NCBI GenBank assembly: GCA_030248215.1
Contig: JASANG010003031.1
Span: 62,001 to 126,000, forward strand
Reading direction: 5' to 3'
Length of the DNA: 64,000 nt
Source of the DNA: Enoplolaimus lenunculus
Lineage: Eukaryota; Nematoda; Enoplea; Enoplida; Thoracostomopsidae
Shown here: in pieces, positions 10,237-21,800 of the stretch
How positions within the stretch are numbered: position 1 is the first letter of the stretch
How the letters are laid out: each line of letters opens with the position of its first letter
Made by a program: the position numbers and the translations under genes
The notes under the pieces: model-generated
What the model was told of the DNA's origin: nothing
What the model saw: the letters and a program-made list of their open reading frames with translations, nothing else
The model's database searches: none

Positions 10237-12828
10237 TCATACTCGCGTACTAAGACGCTCAATTGAATAATCGGTATATTTCGATCGTTTCGCGCATTTT
10301 GAATAATGTGAAGTTGAACTCGCCGAGTTGTCACTTGAAGTCGACGCAGCGCCTGGTGAACTATGATCCGGCTGCGAATCGTTATTGTTATTATTAAGGT
10401 TATTATTATTGTTATTATTATTATTATTATTATTACTATTATTACTATTATTTTTACCGTTGTTGTTGTTTTTGTTGTTGTTGTTGTTGTTTTTAAAATA
10501 TTTTGATGTTTTATCAAAATATTTTGATTTTTTGCCTTCGGAATGTCGAGTCGATTCAATGCCACTACTACTGCTGTCTCCACCAATGTCGCCGCCGCTT
10601 GCGCTACCACTTAACGAGTCCGATAACCGTCCCGGAGATCCATTATCAGATGATTGAGATTCAAATCGATGATTTTCTCTGCCTAAACATGACGAAACTC
10701 CACCGTCGCTGCTGTCCAAATTCAACGCAACCGAATAACTGCTGTCGCTCATCATATGATGATCATTTGAATTCGAATCGCTCGATTCGTCATTGTCTTC
10801 TTCTGACCACCCGTTGCTTGCTTTATGTTGTTGGCGATGATGCGTTGTTGTCGACGACGACGTCATCGAATGACGCGTACGCGAATCGATGACGTTCGAC
10901 GACTTCAACGAATGACGCGACCGACAGTAATCGACGCCGTTCGATGACGTCATTGAATTACGTGGACAAGCTGCGATGACGTGTTCGACACGAGCATCAT
11001 ATCGCGGTTGCAATCGATGATCGGTCAGCAAATGCGGCGGTGACGCTCTTCGGCAGCTGTCGGTCAACATCGCTGCCGCTTGAATTGAATCAGCAGCGGC
11101 GATCTTTGATCTCAAACTGTCGATCGGAGCGGCACCTGCGACTGTGCTGGTTTGGTATGGAGACGATAAACCGTTAGCCGCTTGGGCAAAGTGCTGTTCA
11201 CGTGTCGATTCAGAAAAGCTTGAGTTCACCGCAGCCAAATATGACAAAAAGCTGCTTTGTGGCGAAAACATATCGATCAGTGGCTGCACAGCGGCAGGCG
11301 TTCGGCCAGGAAACAGCAGCGGTCCAGGCGGCGATAGATTGAAAGCGGCAGCAGCTGGTGAATGTTGTAAAGCAGCCAATTTTGAGATCAAAGAAAACGC
11401 GTTACTCGCGCTGCCTCCTACGTCTCCGGCGCCTGTCGTTGCCGCCGCAAATGCTGCCGCTGCTCCGGCAACATTCGTAGGACCACAATAATGACTAGAT
11501 AGGAGCGATAAATATTGTAGAGCAAGATTCATTGCGATCGGATCAGAAATTAACTGTTGGGCGTACAGAGATGTTTCCAGTGGCGGCAGCCGCATATTTC
11601 GATTTTCGCCTATTTCCGAGTAGACTTGATGATTTGTAGGTTGGTGAGGTTGCGTCAATCTAGTTGCGTTTCCATATCCCAGTTGTTCGTCAATTGACCG
11701 CAGGTAACTTGTTGCTGGAGAACCGATGTGGGATCCTGGCACTTGCTGTTTTTTGTGTGCTGCGATTTCGTATCCAGGTGTTGTCGAATATTGCTGTTGC
11801 GTTGAGTAGTATTCTTCGTTTTCGTATGGAACGTTCACTGGATCGATCATTCGGCAACTTGGTTCGTCGGTTTTTCCTTTGATTTCCGGTAGAGATCGTG
11901 CTCCAATGATACCACTGATTGTTAATCCTGCTATCGACCTTTCTCCATCACCGAGTTGTTTTGGTTTCTGTTGCGTTCCAGGGAATCCAGATGTGACTTG
12001 TTCGCAAACTACTGGCGGCATTGGAATTTTCAAATGTTGCCCGGTTGATTCAGATTCCCCTTTTCGAGGATCTTCCGCCAGGCTGTTGATCTGCTGCGTT
12101 TTTAAATTATCAGTCAACGAATTTTGTTCCAGACGTGTGTTTATGGACCGTGTCCCAGACAACGCGACGCCTAGCACCCCTATAGGTCCTCCATGGTCTG
12201 CCGAATTAACTGATGTCGGTGATTTCAGAGACGAATTTTGTCCCACAGATAATTGACATTCTGTCGGCACCATCCTTGGATGATTTTGCGTCTGGGATCG
12301 CGATAAAAAGCTTTGGGCTTCAATTTGTCCATTTGACATTGAATTGCTACCTATAAGTTGACTATTGCCTGCCGTTTCAGCATGTTGACCTGCTCTTGCT
12401 GTGGCTGTTTCTCGTCTTTGGATTTCATTTGATTGACATCTGCCAAACGAAGATTGAAATTTAAGTTGAGACTCAACACGACTTTCAGGCTGGGTCAGAG
12501 ACTGAATAGAAGGCAGTTGACCACTGCAAACGCCATTTATGCTTTGACTGTTTGATCCTCCGTTGTTGCTGTTGTTAATGTTGTTTTTGTTGTTGTTATT
12601 GTTGTTGCTGCTGTTGCTATTATTGACGCCACTGCTGTTTGTTATGATGTTCGCTTCCGATATTTGACAATCTGTTGGTTGTGTCAGATTTCCTGCATGA
12701 CCTCCTATCCCACTGGCTGTTGCGCTACTCGTGCTTGTTGTATTTCGACTTGGCGATCTCGATAAATATTGCTGTGGTATGGTTTTTTCTTCTTTTCTCC
12801 ATTTCGCACGCCGATTTTGAAACCAAAC
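10237..12828 (-). CDS. ARX: Arx-like gene, terminal exon
   Basis: The acceptor AAATTTTAG/GTT is in phase 0. It encodes [16 protein letters not shown], the recognition helix, then about 845 residues of low complexity to TGA at 10237-10239. Asn-rich blocks lie near 12550-12640 and 10384-10495. An Ala/Gly-rich segment lies near 11340-11470, with Ser and Gln elsewhere. [15 protein letters not shown] near 11085-11130 is at best a faint echo of an OAR motif and sits far from the C-terminus. The longest uninterrupted Met-initiated frame starts only at 12339, but the frame is open back to the acceptor. Confidence 0.85.
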   Translation of the reverse strand, partial: VWFQNRRAKWRKEEKTIPQQYLSRSPSRNTTSTSSATASGIGGHAGNLTQPTDCQISEANIITNSSGVNNSNSSNNNNNNKNNINNSNNGGSNSQSINGVCSGQLPSIQSLTQPESRVESQLKFQSSFGRCQSNEIQRRETATARAGQHAETAGNSQLIGSNSMSNGQIEAQSFLSRSQTQNHPRMVPTECQLSVGQNSSLKSPTSVNSADHGGPIGVLGVALSGTRSINTRLEQNSLTDNLKTQQINSLAEDPRKGESESTGQHLKIPMPPVVCEQVTSGFPGTQQKPKQLGDGERSIAGLTISGIIGARSLPEIKGKTDEPSCRMIDPVNVPYENEEYYSTQQQYSTTPGYEIAAHKKQQVPGSHIGSPATSYLRSIDEQLGYGNATRLTQPHQPTNHQVYSEIGENRNMRLPPLETSLYAQQLISDPIAMNLALQYLSLLSSHYCGPTNVAGAAAAFAAATTGAGDVGGSASNAFSLISKLAALQHSPAAAAFNLSPPGPLLFPGRTPAAVQPLIDMFSPQSSFLSYLAAVNSSFSESTREQHFAQAANGLSSPYQTSTVAGAAPIDSLRSKIAAADSIQAAAMLTDSCRRASPPHLLTDHRLQPRYDARVEHVIAACPRNSMTSSNGVDYCRSRHSLKSSNVIDSRTRHSMTSSSTTTHHRQQHKASNGWSEEDNDESSDSNSNDHHMMSDSSYSVALNLDSSDGGVSSCLGRENHRFESQSSDNGSPGRLSDSLSGSASGGDIGGDSSSSGIESTRHSEGKKSKYFDKTSKYFKNNNNNNKNNNNGKNNSNNSNNNNNNNNNNNNLNNNNNDSQPDHSSPGAASTSSDNSASSTSHYSKCAKRSKYTDYSIERLSTRV

Positions 12829-15800
12829 CTAAAATTTAAAGAAATGCTTTTTAAGATTACTACATTATCTAAAGTTTGTAGCTGTGAAATTGCATGCAAG
12901 CTGCTAACATGTCTCTACCTCTCTCCCTCTTTGGCGCCTGTAGCTATGTATTTTCTATTAATAAGTTTGACATTTAGATTATAGTTGCTAAAATGTTCAA
13001 AAATCGCAAATCTTCCAGTCTGGTACATTCATCAGTATTTTCTGAAACTGTAAAATATTTGCATACACACTTTTATCGAAAATTACGCACACATAATCTA
13101 AAGTTCATCAATATCTGTATAATAAATGAAAACGCCGATGTTCTGGAGCGCGAAAAACATTTTAACGGTTGTTCAAAATCTTGATTTCTTTCTCTCATTG
13201 TTCGTGAGGTAGCGATATTTTTTCGTTAGCTTTCTATCACAATCTTGCAACTTAACACACCTCAAATATTTAGTGTTCTGTATAACGCTGGAAAGCAACA
13301 GTTTTGTGCAAATTTCAGGTTGCTAAACAGTGACAAATATATTGTCGTTTAAGGCGCTATATGGCTTACTTAAGTATTTGTTTCAGAACGCTGCTGAAAT
13401 TTTATCTTTGTTTTCAATAAGTACCGTCAAAGGATGATCACTATGTTTTTTGTGGATAAGAGTATGCAAGTATGGCTACATTCTAGATAGAAAAGATTGT
13501 ACCCAGGACGCGTTGCATTTTGTCCATACATCACCGCAGTGGCTCATGTATAGAACAGGACCCGAACGTTTTCCGGCGTGACTGTAATAGAGTATGCTTA
13601 AGCTTTAGACTAATTTTTTTGCTTAGGCTTACGCTTAGGCTCAGGCTAATAGGCTAAGGTATAAGCTCATTTTTACGCTTAGGCTTAGCCTTAGGCTTAG
13701 GCTTAGAAATACGCTTATACTACTGTTTCGGCCCTGTTCTATATTTGCCACCGCAGTTATGGAAAAACTAATTTCGTATAAACAGCAAAAAACACGTTAT
13801 TTTATGTAGTACAAAAATGTTCCACTTAAAACAAAAACAAAAGTTTTCTGCCAAAGTTACCATGTATTGCTTTCGAAATCGACCCCCTGAAGTATGGATT
13901 AGATAGGGCCAAAGTATCTTTTCCGTCTACGCAAATTACTTCATCAGTTGCATACTCCTGTCTTCCGATTCCTTAATACTTCACATCCATGCACAACACA
14001 TAAACTAATACATAATTGATACTAACAGATGTTTATACAGAATCAGGAAAATTTTAAGTATAAATACACATTATAAACATAATAATATCTACATACGGTT
14101 TGTAGTGAATAAAACCATATCCAAGCACTATTTTAGCCTAAATTATGCTTATTTTTGTTTAAAAAATTAACAACAAAGGATTTTAAATTAATACACCAAC
14201 GATTAACAGTTTATAGAGGTTGGTTAAAGCCCCATTCACACGTGTAAGTTTTTGCAGCGAGAACTCGTAGCTGCAACTTGCACGAAATACTTGCAGCTGC
14301 AAGTATTTTCATAGGAACATTCCGATTGACCAATCAAACTGCAAGTGCAAGAAATTCAAGCGACTTGGAACTGCGTTCACAGGTGCGAATTAAACTAAAT
14401 AACATCAATTCCAGTGAATAATTTGTCGGTAATGCCGGTATAAGTTTGATGTGATATATGCAAAACGAAAAATAGCTAACCTGATTGGTTTATATATAAA
14501 CGGTGATCTTGGTGTGGTTAGCCTATCGTTGATAAACGTTGCTACTTGTTTACTTTGCTTAGGTAAAATTTCGGTTTATTAAATGACATAATTTGCAACT
14601 GCAAGAACTTCAACGCTGCTTTGTGACCAAACTTGTACATGCAAGTTGGGCGTGCAACTTTTAGCTGCAAAAACTTGCACGTGTGAATAGGGTTTAAGAG
14701 AAACTTTCCTGTACCAGTCATATAAGTTGGTCACAAAATAAAATGCAACCTATACGATGACTCCATCCAAGTTTACTCGCCGAAAATTTCAAAAATATAT
14801 ATCACTGCTCCATCTACCTTTTATGCAACAAGAAATTAAAGTCAGTTTATGCTAATTTTTAGTTTAACAGGTATTGCAGGAATGCATTGTATGTTTTACC
14901 GTGCAGGAAATTTAGTTGTGAAACGTTCACATGTATGGTATCAAATGAATATGCTTGCATTCGGCTTAAAATACAAGGGCAGAAATAGGTATATTTATAA
15001 GTGCAAATTTTACATCTTTATCATATGTTTTCTACTCAAATTTCAAGCCGGCAGCACGGTAAATACGCTAGTGCGAGGGGGGTAAAATAGGTTTGTATTA
15101 ATTACATATTATATTGGTTCAGAAATTATTTCGTACAATGGTAATATAGTTCTGCATTGTAGTGTTCCCTGCCACCCCGGGCTGCGGGTCATGTTTAAAT
15201 ACTATCCTATTAAAGCGCGATAAATATAACTCGAATCATCGGATCAAAAAAAGTTCTCGTTTCCTTATCCCTTTCAGGACTAGCTTTTCCAATTGGCAGT
15301 CTGATATTCGCCGTACGCTGCACATACACCATTAAGAGGAGGCAGCGCGCGGCTAAGTCTGACAATTGGCATAGCAATCTAGTTTACTTCTGCAGCACAA
15401 ACACATTAGATGTTCCGAGTTTGCAGCGGTATAGCTTATCAATGGGTGCGAGCAGAGATAAGAAAAAAAATATATAGCATGAGTTTAGTGTCAAACGTTT
15501 ATTATCGTCGTGTTATTTTTTTGGATTTTTATCGGGAGTGAGAACCAGGTCTTTTTGTTTTGACTGCCAATTGACAGAGTTGGGAAGACGAAAACCTCAA
15601 ACTCACTATAGTATTTTTAGACTTGCGTTGATAATTATGTGGTCAAATTTGATTCTAGGACTGTCATATTTGATTAAGTTCGGGAGTTATAGTATGACAA
15701 TCACACAGCCCAAATTTTACGATGGTATTCAGTGATTTTTATGCCATATTCATTTCAGGAACGGACGCTGAAATTCGTGGTCCAAATGTGATACTCATAC

Positions 15801-18800
15801 CTACTGGCATGGAATCAGAAGCCCAGAGCGAGTCAGACGATGACACGGAACCCGCAACTTTTCGAGCCGATCGATTTCTAGAGTCAGAAGGCTCTGAGCA
15901 ATGCGATACCGACAGCCATAGTGGAACTGGCGATGACACCGACGAAGGTACAGACGACGATGTTGGTGATTCTGGTGGCACTGGGGATAATATTCCATCA
16001 GTCAAGGGCCATGTAGTTACACGATGGCGCAAGCAATTGTTCACGCCAACCGTTCCCCCGTTCACTTCGACGCTGAGCCTACCAGAGACGAACGTATCTC
16101 CTCGCAACTATTTCCGAAAGTTTCTTGGGGATGATGTCTTCGAAATGTTGACGGAGGAGACCAACAAGTACTCAGTGCAACAAATTGGAAAAAATGTCAA
16201 CACCTCCAAGGGAGAACTGGAAGCATTCTTTGGGATTCTTGCATATATGTGCGTCGCAAAGTTTCCGTGCTATCGAATGTATTGGCGGAGTGATTGTAAA
16301 TTTGCTATGATTAGTGAAGTAATGAGCCGAGGGCGCTTCGAGGAGCTGAAAAGATTTCTCCACATTGCTGATAACATGCAGATCAAGCCGCCAGGCCACA
16401 CTGACTATGATCGGTTGTTCAAAGTGGGACCGCTGCTGCAGAAGTTCCGTGCTAATTGTTTGAAATTGGATGCTGTCGAATTTCAAAGCATTGACGAGGC
16501 GATAATTCCATTCAAAGGGAAATACAGGTTGAAGCAGTTCTGCCCCGCCAAGCCACATAAATGGGGATTCAAAGTCTATTGCCGCTGTGGTACTGATGGG
16601 ATCCTTCATGATTTTTTTGTGTATACTGGTGCTAGTGCCGATAAGTCCGAGTTGGGACACGGAGCTGATGTTGTTTTGAAACTATGCCAAACTTTACCTG
16701 ATGACTCGTATAAAGTGTATGCCGACAATTATTTCAGTTCCGTAGCATTAGTGCGCAAACTACTTTCGCAGGGGGTGTACTATGTGGGTACAATTCGGTC
16801 CAATCGAATGCAACGTTGTCCCCTCAAGAGCGAAAAAGAGCTAAAGAAAGAAGGTCGAGGCAGTTTTGACTACAAAGTGGATGCGAACTCAGGCACATGT
16901 ATGGTGCGGTGGTTCGATAATAAAGCAATAAATCTGATTTCATCATATGCCACCGTGGTACCGCTTGGCACGGTGCGCCGGTGGGTTCGCTCTACGAAAA
17001 AAGGAGAACCCGGCAGCCAAAAAGAGATAGGGTGCCCTGCTGTTATTTTGTCCTATAATTCACATATGGGGGGAGTGGACCTGCTTGGAATGATGAATAA
17101 TTTGTACGGATTCGAACACAAAAGCAAGAGAGCCTATATGGGCATTGTATTTTGGGTTTTCCACGCAGCCATGTCAAATGCCAGGATGTTATACCGTCGG
17201 CACGCATCACAGCTTGAGGTTCCAAGAAGGGAGAAGCTGAGCTTGATGGATTTCTATCTGGACGTAGCTGAAAGTCTCGGGTTTTCCACGCAGCCATGTC
17301 AAATGCCAGGATGTTATACCGTCGGCACGCATCACAGCTTGAGGTTCCAAGAAGGGAGAAGCTGAGCTTGATGGATTTCTATCTGGACGTAGCTGAAAGT
17401 CTCATCAAGCTGAAAATCCTGGAGCTGTCGTTCGTGGTCGCGGACGTCCCTCAAACACTGACACTCCTCCGGGTCATCCTTCTAAACGGCGACTAGCAGT
17501 TAACGTTCAAGCCATGGTAGTTCAGAAGGAAATTAGGTTCGATAAAATGGGACACTTCCCAATCCACACTGAAAGTCGCCGTAACTGTCAATATGAGTTT
17601 TGCAAAGGGCAGTCTCGATGGTATTGTAGCAAATGTGGTGTGGTATTGTGCCTCGAGAAGGCAAAAAATTGCTTTTATCGATTCCACAATGAAACTTGAT
17701 TACATTGATCTGTTGTATTAGCTGTAATTGAAGTATGCTGTATTGAAGTTGGTTTCTAACTTGAATGTCTTTTTGAACAGTGTAGTGGTTTTCTTTTAAC
17801 TTTTTTGTTGCTTGACCTAAGCTTTAGGCTTGGTTTATCGCATTCAAAAATTTTTTGAACGTATGATTTTCAACTTTTTTATGTAGTTAACTAAAACGTT
17901 TTCAGACTCAATTATTCAAACGCAGTTATAGCTATTGAGAAAAAGAATGTTTATGTGCTATAAGAAGTGTAATATATTAGTCAAGGTACAAAAAAAATGA
18001 AGAAAAAAACAAAAAGTTTCCTTTGTTTCGTATCAGAATTTCCCAACTCTGCCAATTGGCAGCTATGCAAATTAGGACGAATTTCCTTGTAAGAGTGTTG
18101 TTCTGGCTTCAAGACTAAGTGTTCGAACCTAATTGACCTGTTTTTCACCAATAAAATCTTTCTCCAAGCCTTCAGCACATACTGTGCGGTTCCCTCAAAC
18201 GTCTATCCAAGCTTACCTCTAAAAGTGTCAATTTAAATTACCATTAATAGATCACGGTGTGCAATAGATAACGCTGAATTTTTTGCCGGAATGGAATGGG
18301 TATGCCCAAGAATTGATAATGCCAAGAGTGTGAAACTCTTGGGGTCCCATATGGTACAAAAATACCACCCGACGTTGCGTCTTTGGCCGACACCGGGTCT
18401 AGCGTAGTTACCAGAAAATGCTCACGAAGCATATGCAGAGTACTAGAAGGGTTCTCGGAAGATTATTTGACGGAAGTCGTTTTGGCATGCTCGCTTATAA
18501 AAAGATTGATATGAGGACTGTCGTTCTCAGATCAGAGAATAGTTTCTCAGTTCTCAAAGCACTTTAATTGTTCGCTATTCCAAGCGTCTTTTCAGGGCCC
18601 AGATTTTGGCCAGTAGCCCTTAACAGCTAATTTAACATAAAAGCGCTAGCAAGGGTATAGGAGGAATAGCTAATGATATTAAGTGGAGTTAGCATAAGAT
18701 ACCATTTTGCAGAGCTGAAGAGCAACATTCTAAAAAATATGACAAAATTTACTCGAGTAGTGAGTATCAATTTAACTTTTCTCATTTACGGTATCAAGCA

Positions 18801-21800
18801 AAGTCTCCCCTTTAGTTGGAAACGAAAAACTTTAATTGATCCGAGTATATAATCTACGCCGTCCCGCTCGGCGTTGAAAAAAATAAACTCTTTGAAGCAT
18901 ATTTTGAAGATAAAGGTTGGGTTGCAGAAACATGACTTAAGTCAAATTCCAACTTAAGCCAATGTTGCGCATTTTTGACTTAAGTCACAAGCTTTTAAGG
19001 CACATTTTATTTTTTCCAAATGATAGTTGCTAAAGTCGACTGCTATTTTGAACTACACATGCTGGCTGCGAAATTATCGAAAATTTGACCCGCAAAATTA
19101 AGTTTCTTTCTTGACTAAGTTCAAAATCGACTTATGTCAGAGGTCCACTTAAGTCATGCCTCTGCAACCCAGCCAGAGTCATCGAAGAAACTTGCTTAAA
19201 GCTAAGTTTTTTTCTTAAAATGTCTTCAAAATTATAATAGCACTAGTGTAAAACACGTTTAAGTGAAAACACAAAGATTACATATAGGTTTACATCCAAC
19301 TTTCTTACCTCTTATGATATTTAGCGTTGAAAATGGTGAAATTTTTAAGTGCAACACTGGCAGCATAATTTTACACATTCCATATATACAAACCGCATGC
19401 TTACAATTAAAAATACATAAAAGTGCACATATACACAATATATCACTAGTTACTGCAACATTTTAACTTAGCCTAGTCTAACGGAACATTTTCTGGCAAA
19501 CATTAAAAGAATGTTATGTTTGCAAAGTTATCCTTTGCGCGAACAATTATTTTGCTTCTACCTATCCACAATTTTTGGCTTAATTTGCATGACCCATGCA
19601 AAGATCTGGAGCGGAACATTTTTTGTGACACTGCAATACAGTAAACGTAAGTAAGCTTTGAACCAATATTTTGCTTAGTCTAAGGCTTAAACTTAGGCTT
19701 ACGTATAAGCTCATTCTTGCGTTTAGGCTTAGGGTTAGACTTAGGCTTATGCTTAGGAATATGCTTGTATTACTGTTACAGCCTTGTTCCTTACATTGAC
19801 CGTATCTATTAACTCTTGAAGATAGGAATATGCTTGTATTACTGTTACAGCCTTGTTCCTTACATTGACCGTATCTATTAACTCTTGAAGATTTGTTGGC
19901 ATTTAGAAAAATTCTTGCGCTAAATAAATATTAATTTTACCATTTTCTATGTTCCGAAAATTGTCTTAATATTTTATTCTGGGGTGTTGAAACTTTCTGT
20001 GGTTGTATAAATAGACGGTAATATAGTACATTTAGCTTTATATAGGAGTAACCTTTGAGAATCTAAAAGTGCAGCCTGATATTAAAAAGACCAAACGTCG
20101 AGGTTGCAAACTTAATTGAAACCTGGAATAAAAATGACGGGTGAAATATATAATATATATGTTTATAATATATAATATATAGTCCAGGGTTCCACCAGGA
20201 ACTAAATTTTGCCGCAACAGGAACAGGAACAGGAATTGAATCTCTTTGCAGAAACCGTAACAGGAACAGGAATCGGAATTTGAAAATGATTTTCTTCACC
20301 GAATTACTGTTGAGCTTTTTGGAAAACTTGGCAAATAATTGTTTCATTGAATTTACAGCTATTTTATCATAAAATGTTGCGAAAACCCATCAGAGACAGC
20401 TTATTCACAAAATTGAACTAATTGCAAAAACAGAAATAACAAATTTTTAAAGACAAAGTTTCCAATATTTAAATGATTGTGAATAAATTGCCGCGAAAAC
20501 GAAAAATTCCGGTTCCTGCATCTTTAAACGCGTGAACAGGAACAGGAACAGGAATTAAATTTCTGCAGGAATTCGGGCCGGAACAGGAATTCCGGTTGAA
20601 CCCTGATATATACATATATATTATATAATCTTGCATGCAAATTAAAAAACTGAGTTATGGATTTCTAATAACTGGACAGTTATCTTTAAGCACATTTAGT
20701 GCAACAACAATAAAACAAAAAAACGGAAAACGTTTAGACTCATTAACAGTAAAGCATTGTTTATATGTGCAACTTTTGACATCTAAAACTTGCAGGTGCA
20801 TTATCACTGCAAAATGTTTCAGTATTAAAACGCTTGCACAGATCGTGAAGCTGAAATTTGCCAATAACGCAATTTATTTATGAAACTAAATCATTCGTGT
20901 GAGCAGCGTTTTAATTTGTGCAAAACAATTATAATAGATCGTGTACTTGTTGATGGCATTAGGACATATAATCTCAATCATTCTAATCTTGAAATTGCGA
21001 AAAAAATTGATAATGCAAACCGGCCACTTCAATGACACCCGTATTACCAGGAGTGGATTAGCCATTCGGCGCACCGTAATGACGTATCGTTAAATTTGAA
21101 TTGTGAGGGCACACTCAAACCCGTTCAATGGATCATCCCTCTCGCGCAAAACTTCAAGGTTAGGACCTTCCGCAGCGACGGAGCTGAGATTTTTGGTGAG
21201 GGCTGAGGTTGACCAAGCTGAGCGAGTAGTATTGCTTCGAGATCAATTTTGGAGTTGGTTTACGGCCGTCTGAATTTTTGCGGACTGAACAACTGGAACA
21301 GGATAAATTGTCCGCCACGTGAAGGGCTTCCATTTAGAGTCTATTTGGACGTTTTAAATATGAAATATTTTCAGGCACAACTACATCAGGAGTCAAAACC
21401 ACTGATTTTGAAGATAAACACAATTTTTTTACTACCTCAGTACAAAATTCAGCTTTGCGCTGGTCCGGTTGCGAAATTTGATTTTTATCTTTTGCTTCGA
21501 ACAGCATCGCAAACACTCTTTTTAAACTAGACCAGCGAAAACCCTTGCGATCGAAACGAGCAAGAAGCTAGACGCAAAATTTAGTACCAAATGTAAATTA
21601 TGAACAACTTAGTGATTTTGAGAACCAATCGACAAAATGTAAACTTTTCAGGTGTTTTATTGATCCGTTGAGATTTTCTAAGTAATCGGTTAGTGGTTCG
21701 GTACCCGGTTTCTGTCGGAATTTGTGTCCAAATTTTCAGTGAGAGTCCAGTGCTGCAAATCAATTTAATTCACCATTTTTTGCAGTGTATAACCTTTGAA

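Larger units (their letters stand above)
15564..18062 (+). mobile_element. Decayed piggyBac transposon
   Basis: An inverted repeat (CTGCCAATTGACAGAGTTGG at 15564, its near complement ending at 18062) bounds about 2.5 kb, the usual size for the family, around a PGBD-type transposase frame. The pair differs by about one base in 23. No TTAA stands directly outside, so these may be subterminal repeats and the true ends lie further out; I could not find them. It sits in the large Arx-like intron, opposite to that gene's direction. Confidence 0.7.

Noticed and set aside
10385-10892. Plus-strand poly-Leu and Cys/Tyr-rich frames
   Set aside because: Shadows of the Asn-coding trinucleotide tract and the Arx-like terminal exon on the other strand.
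11085-11130. Possible OAR domain (SLRSKIAA)
   Set aside because: Too short a match and too far from the C-terminus; the usual position and flanking residues are absent.
13610-13720. Interstitial telomere tract of TTAGGC
   Set aside because: The hexamers are degenerate and confined to TIR-bounded short elements; calling it telomeric would need the organism's telomere unit.
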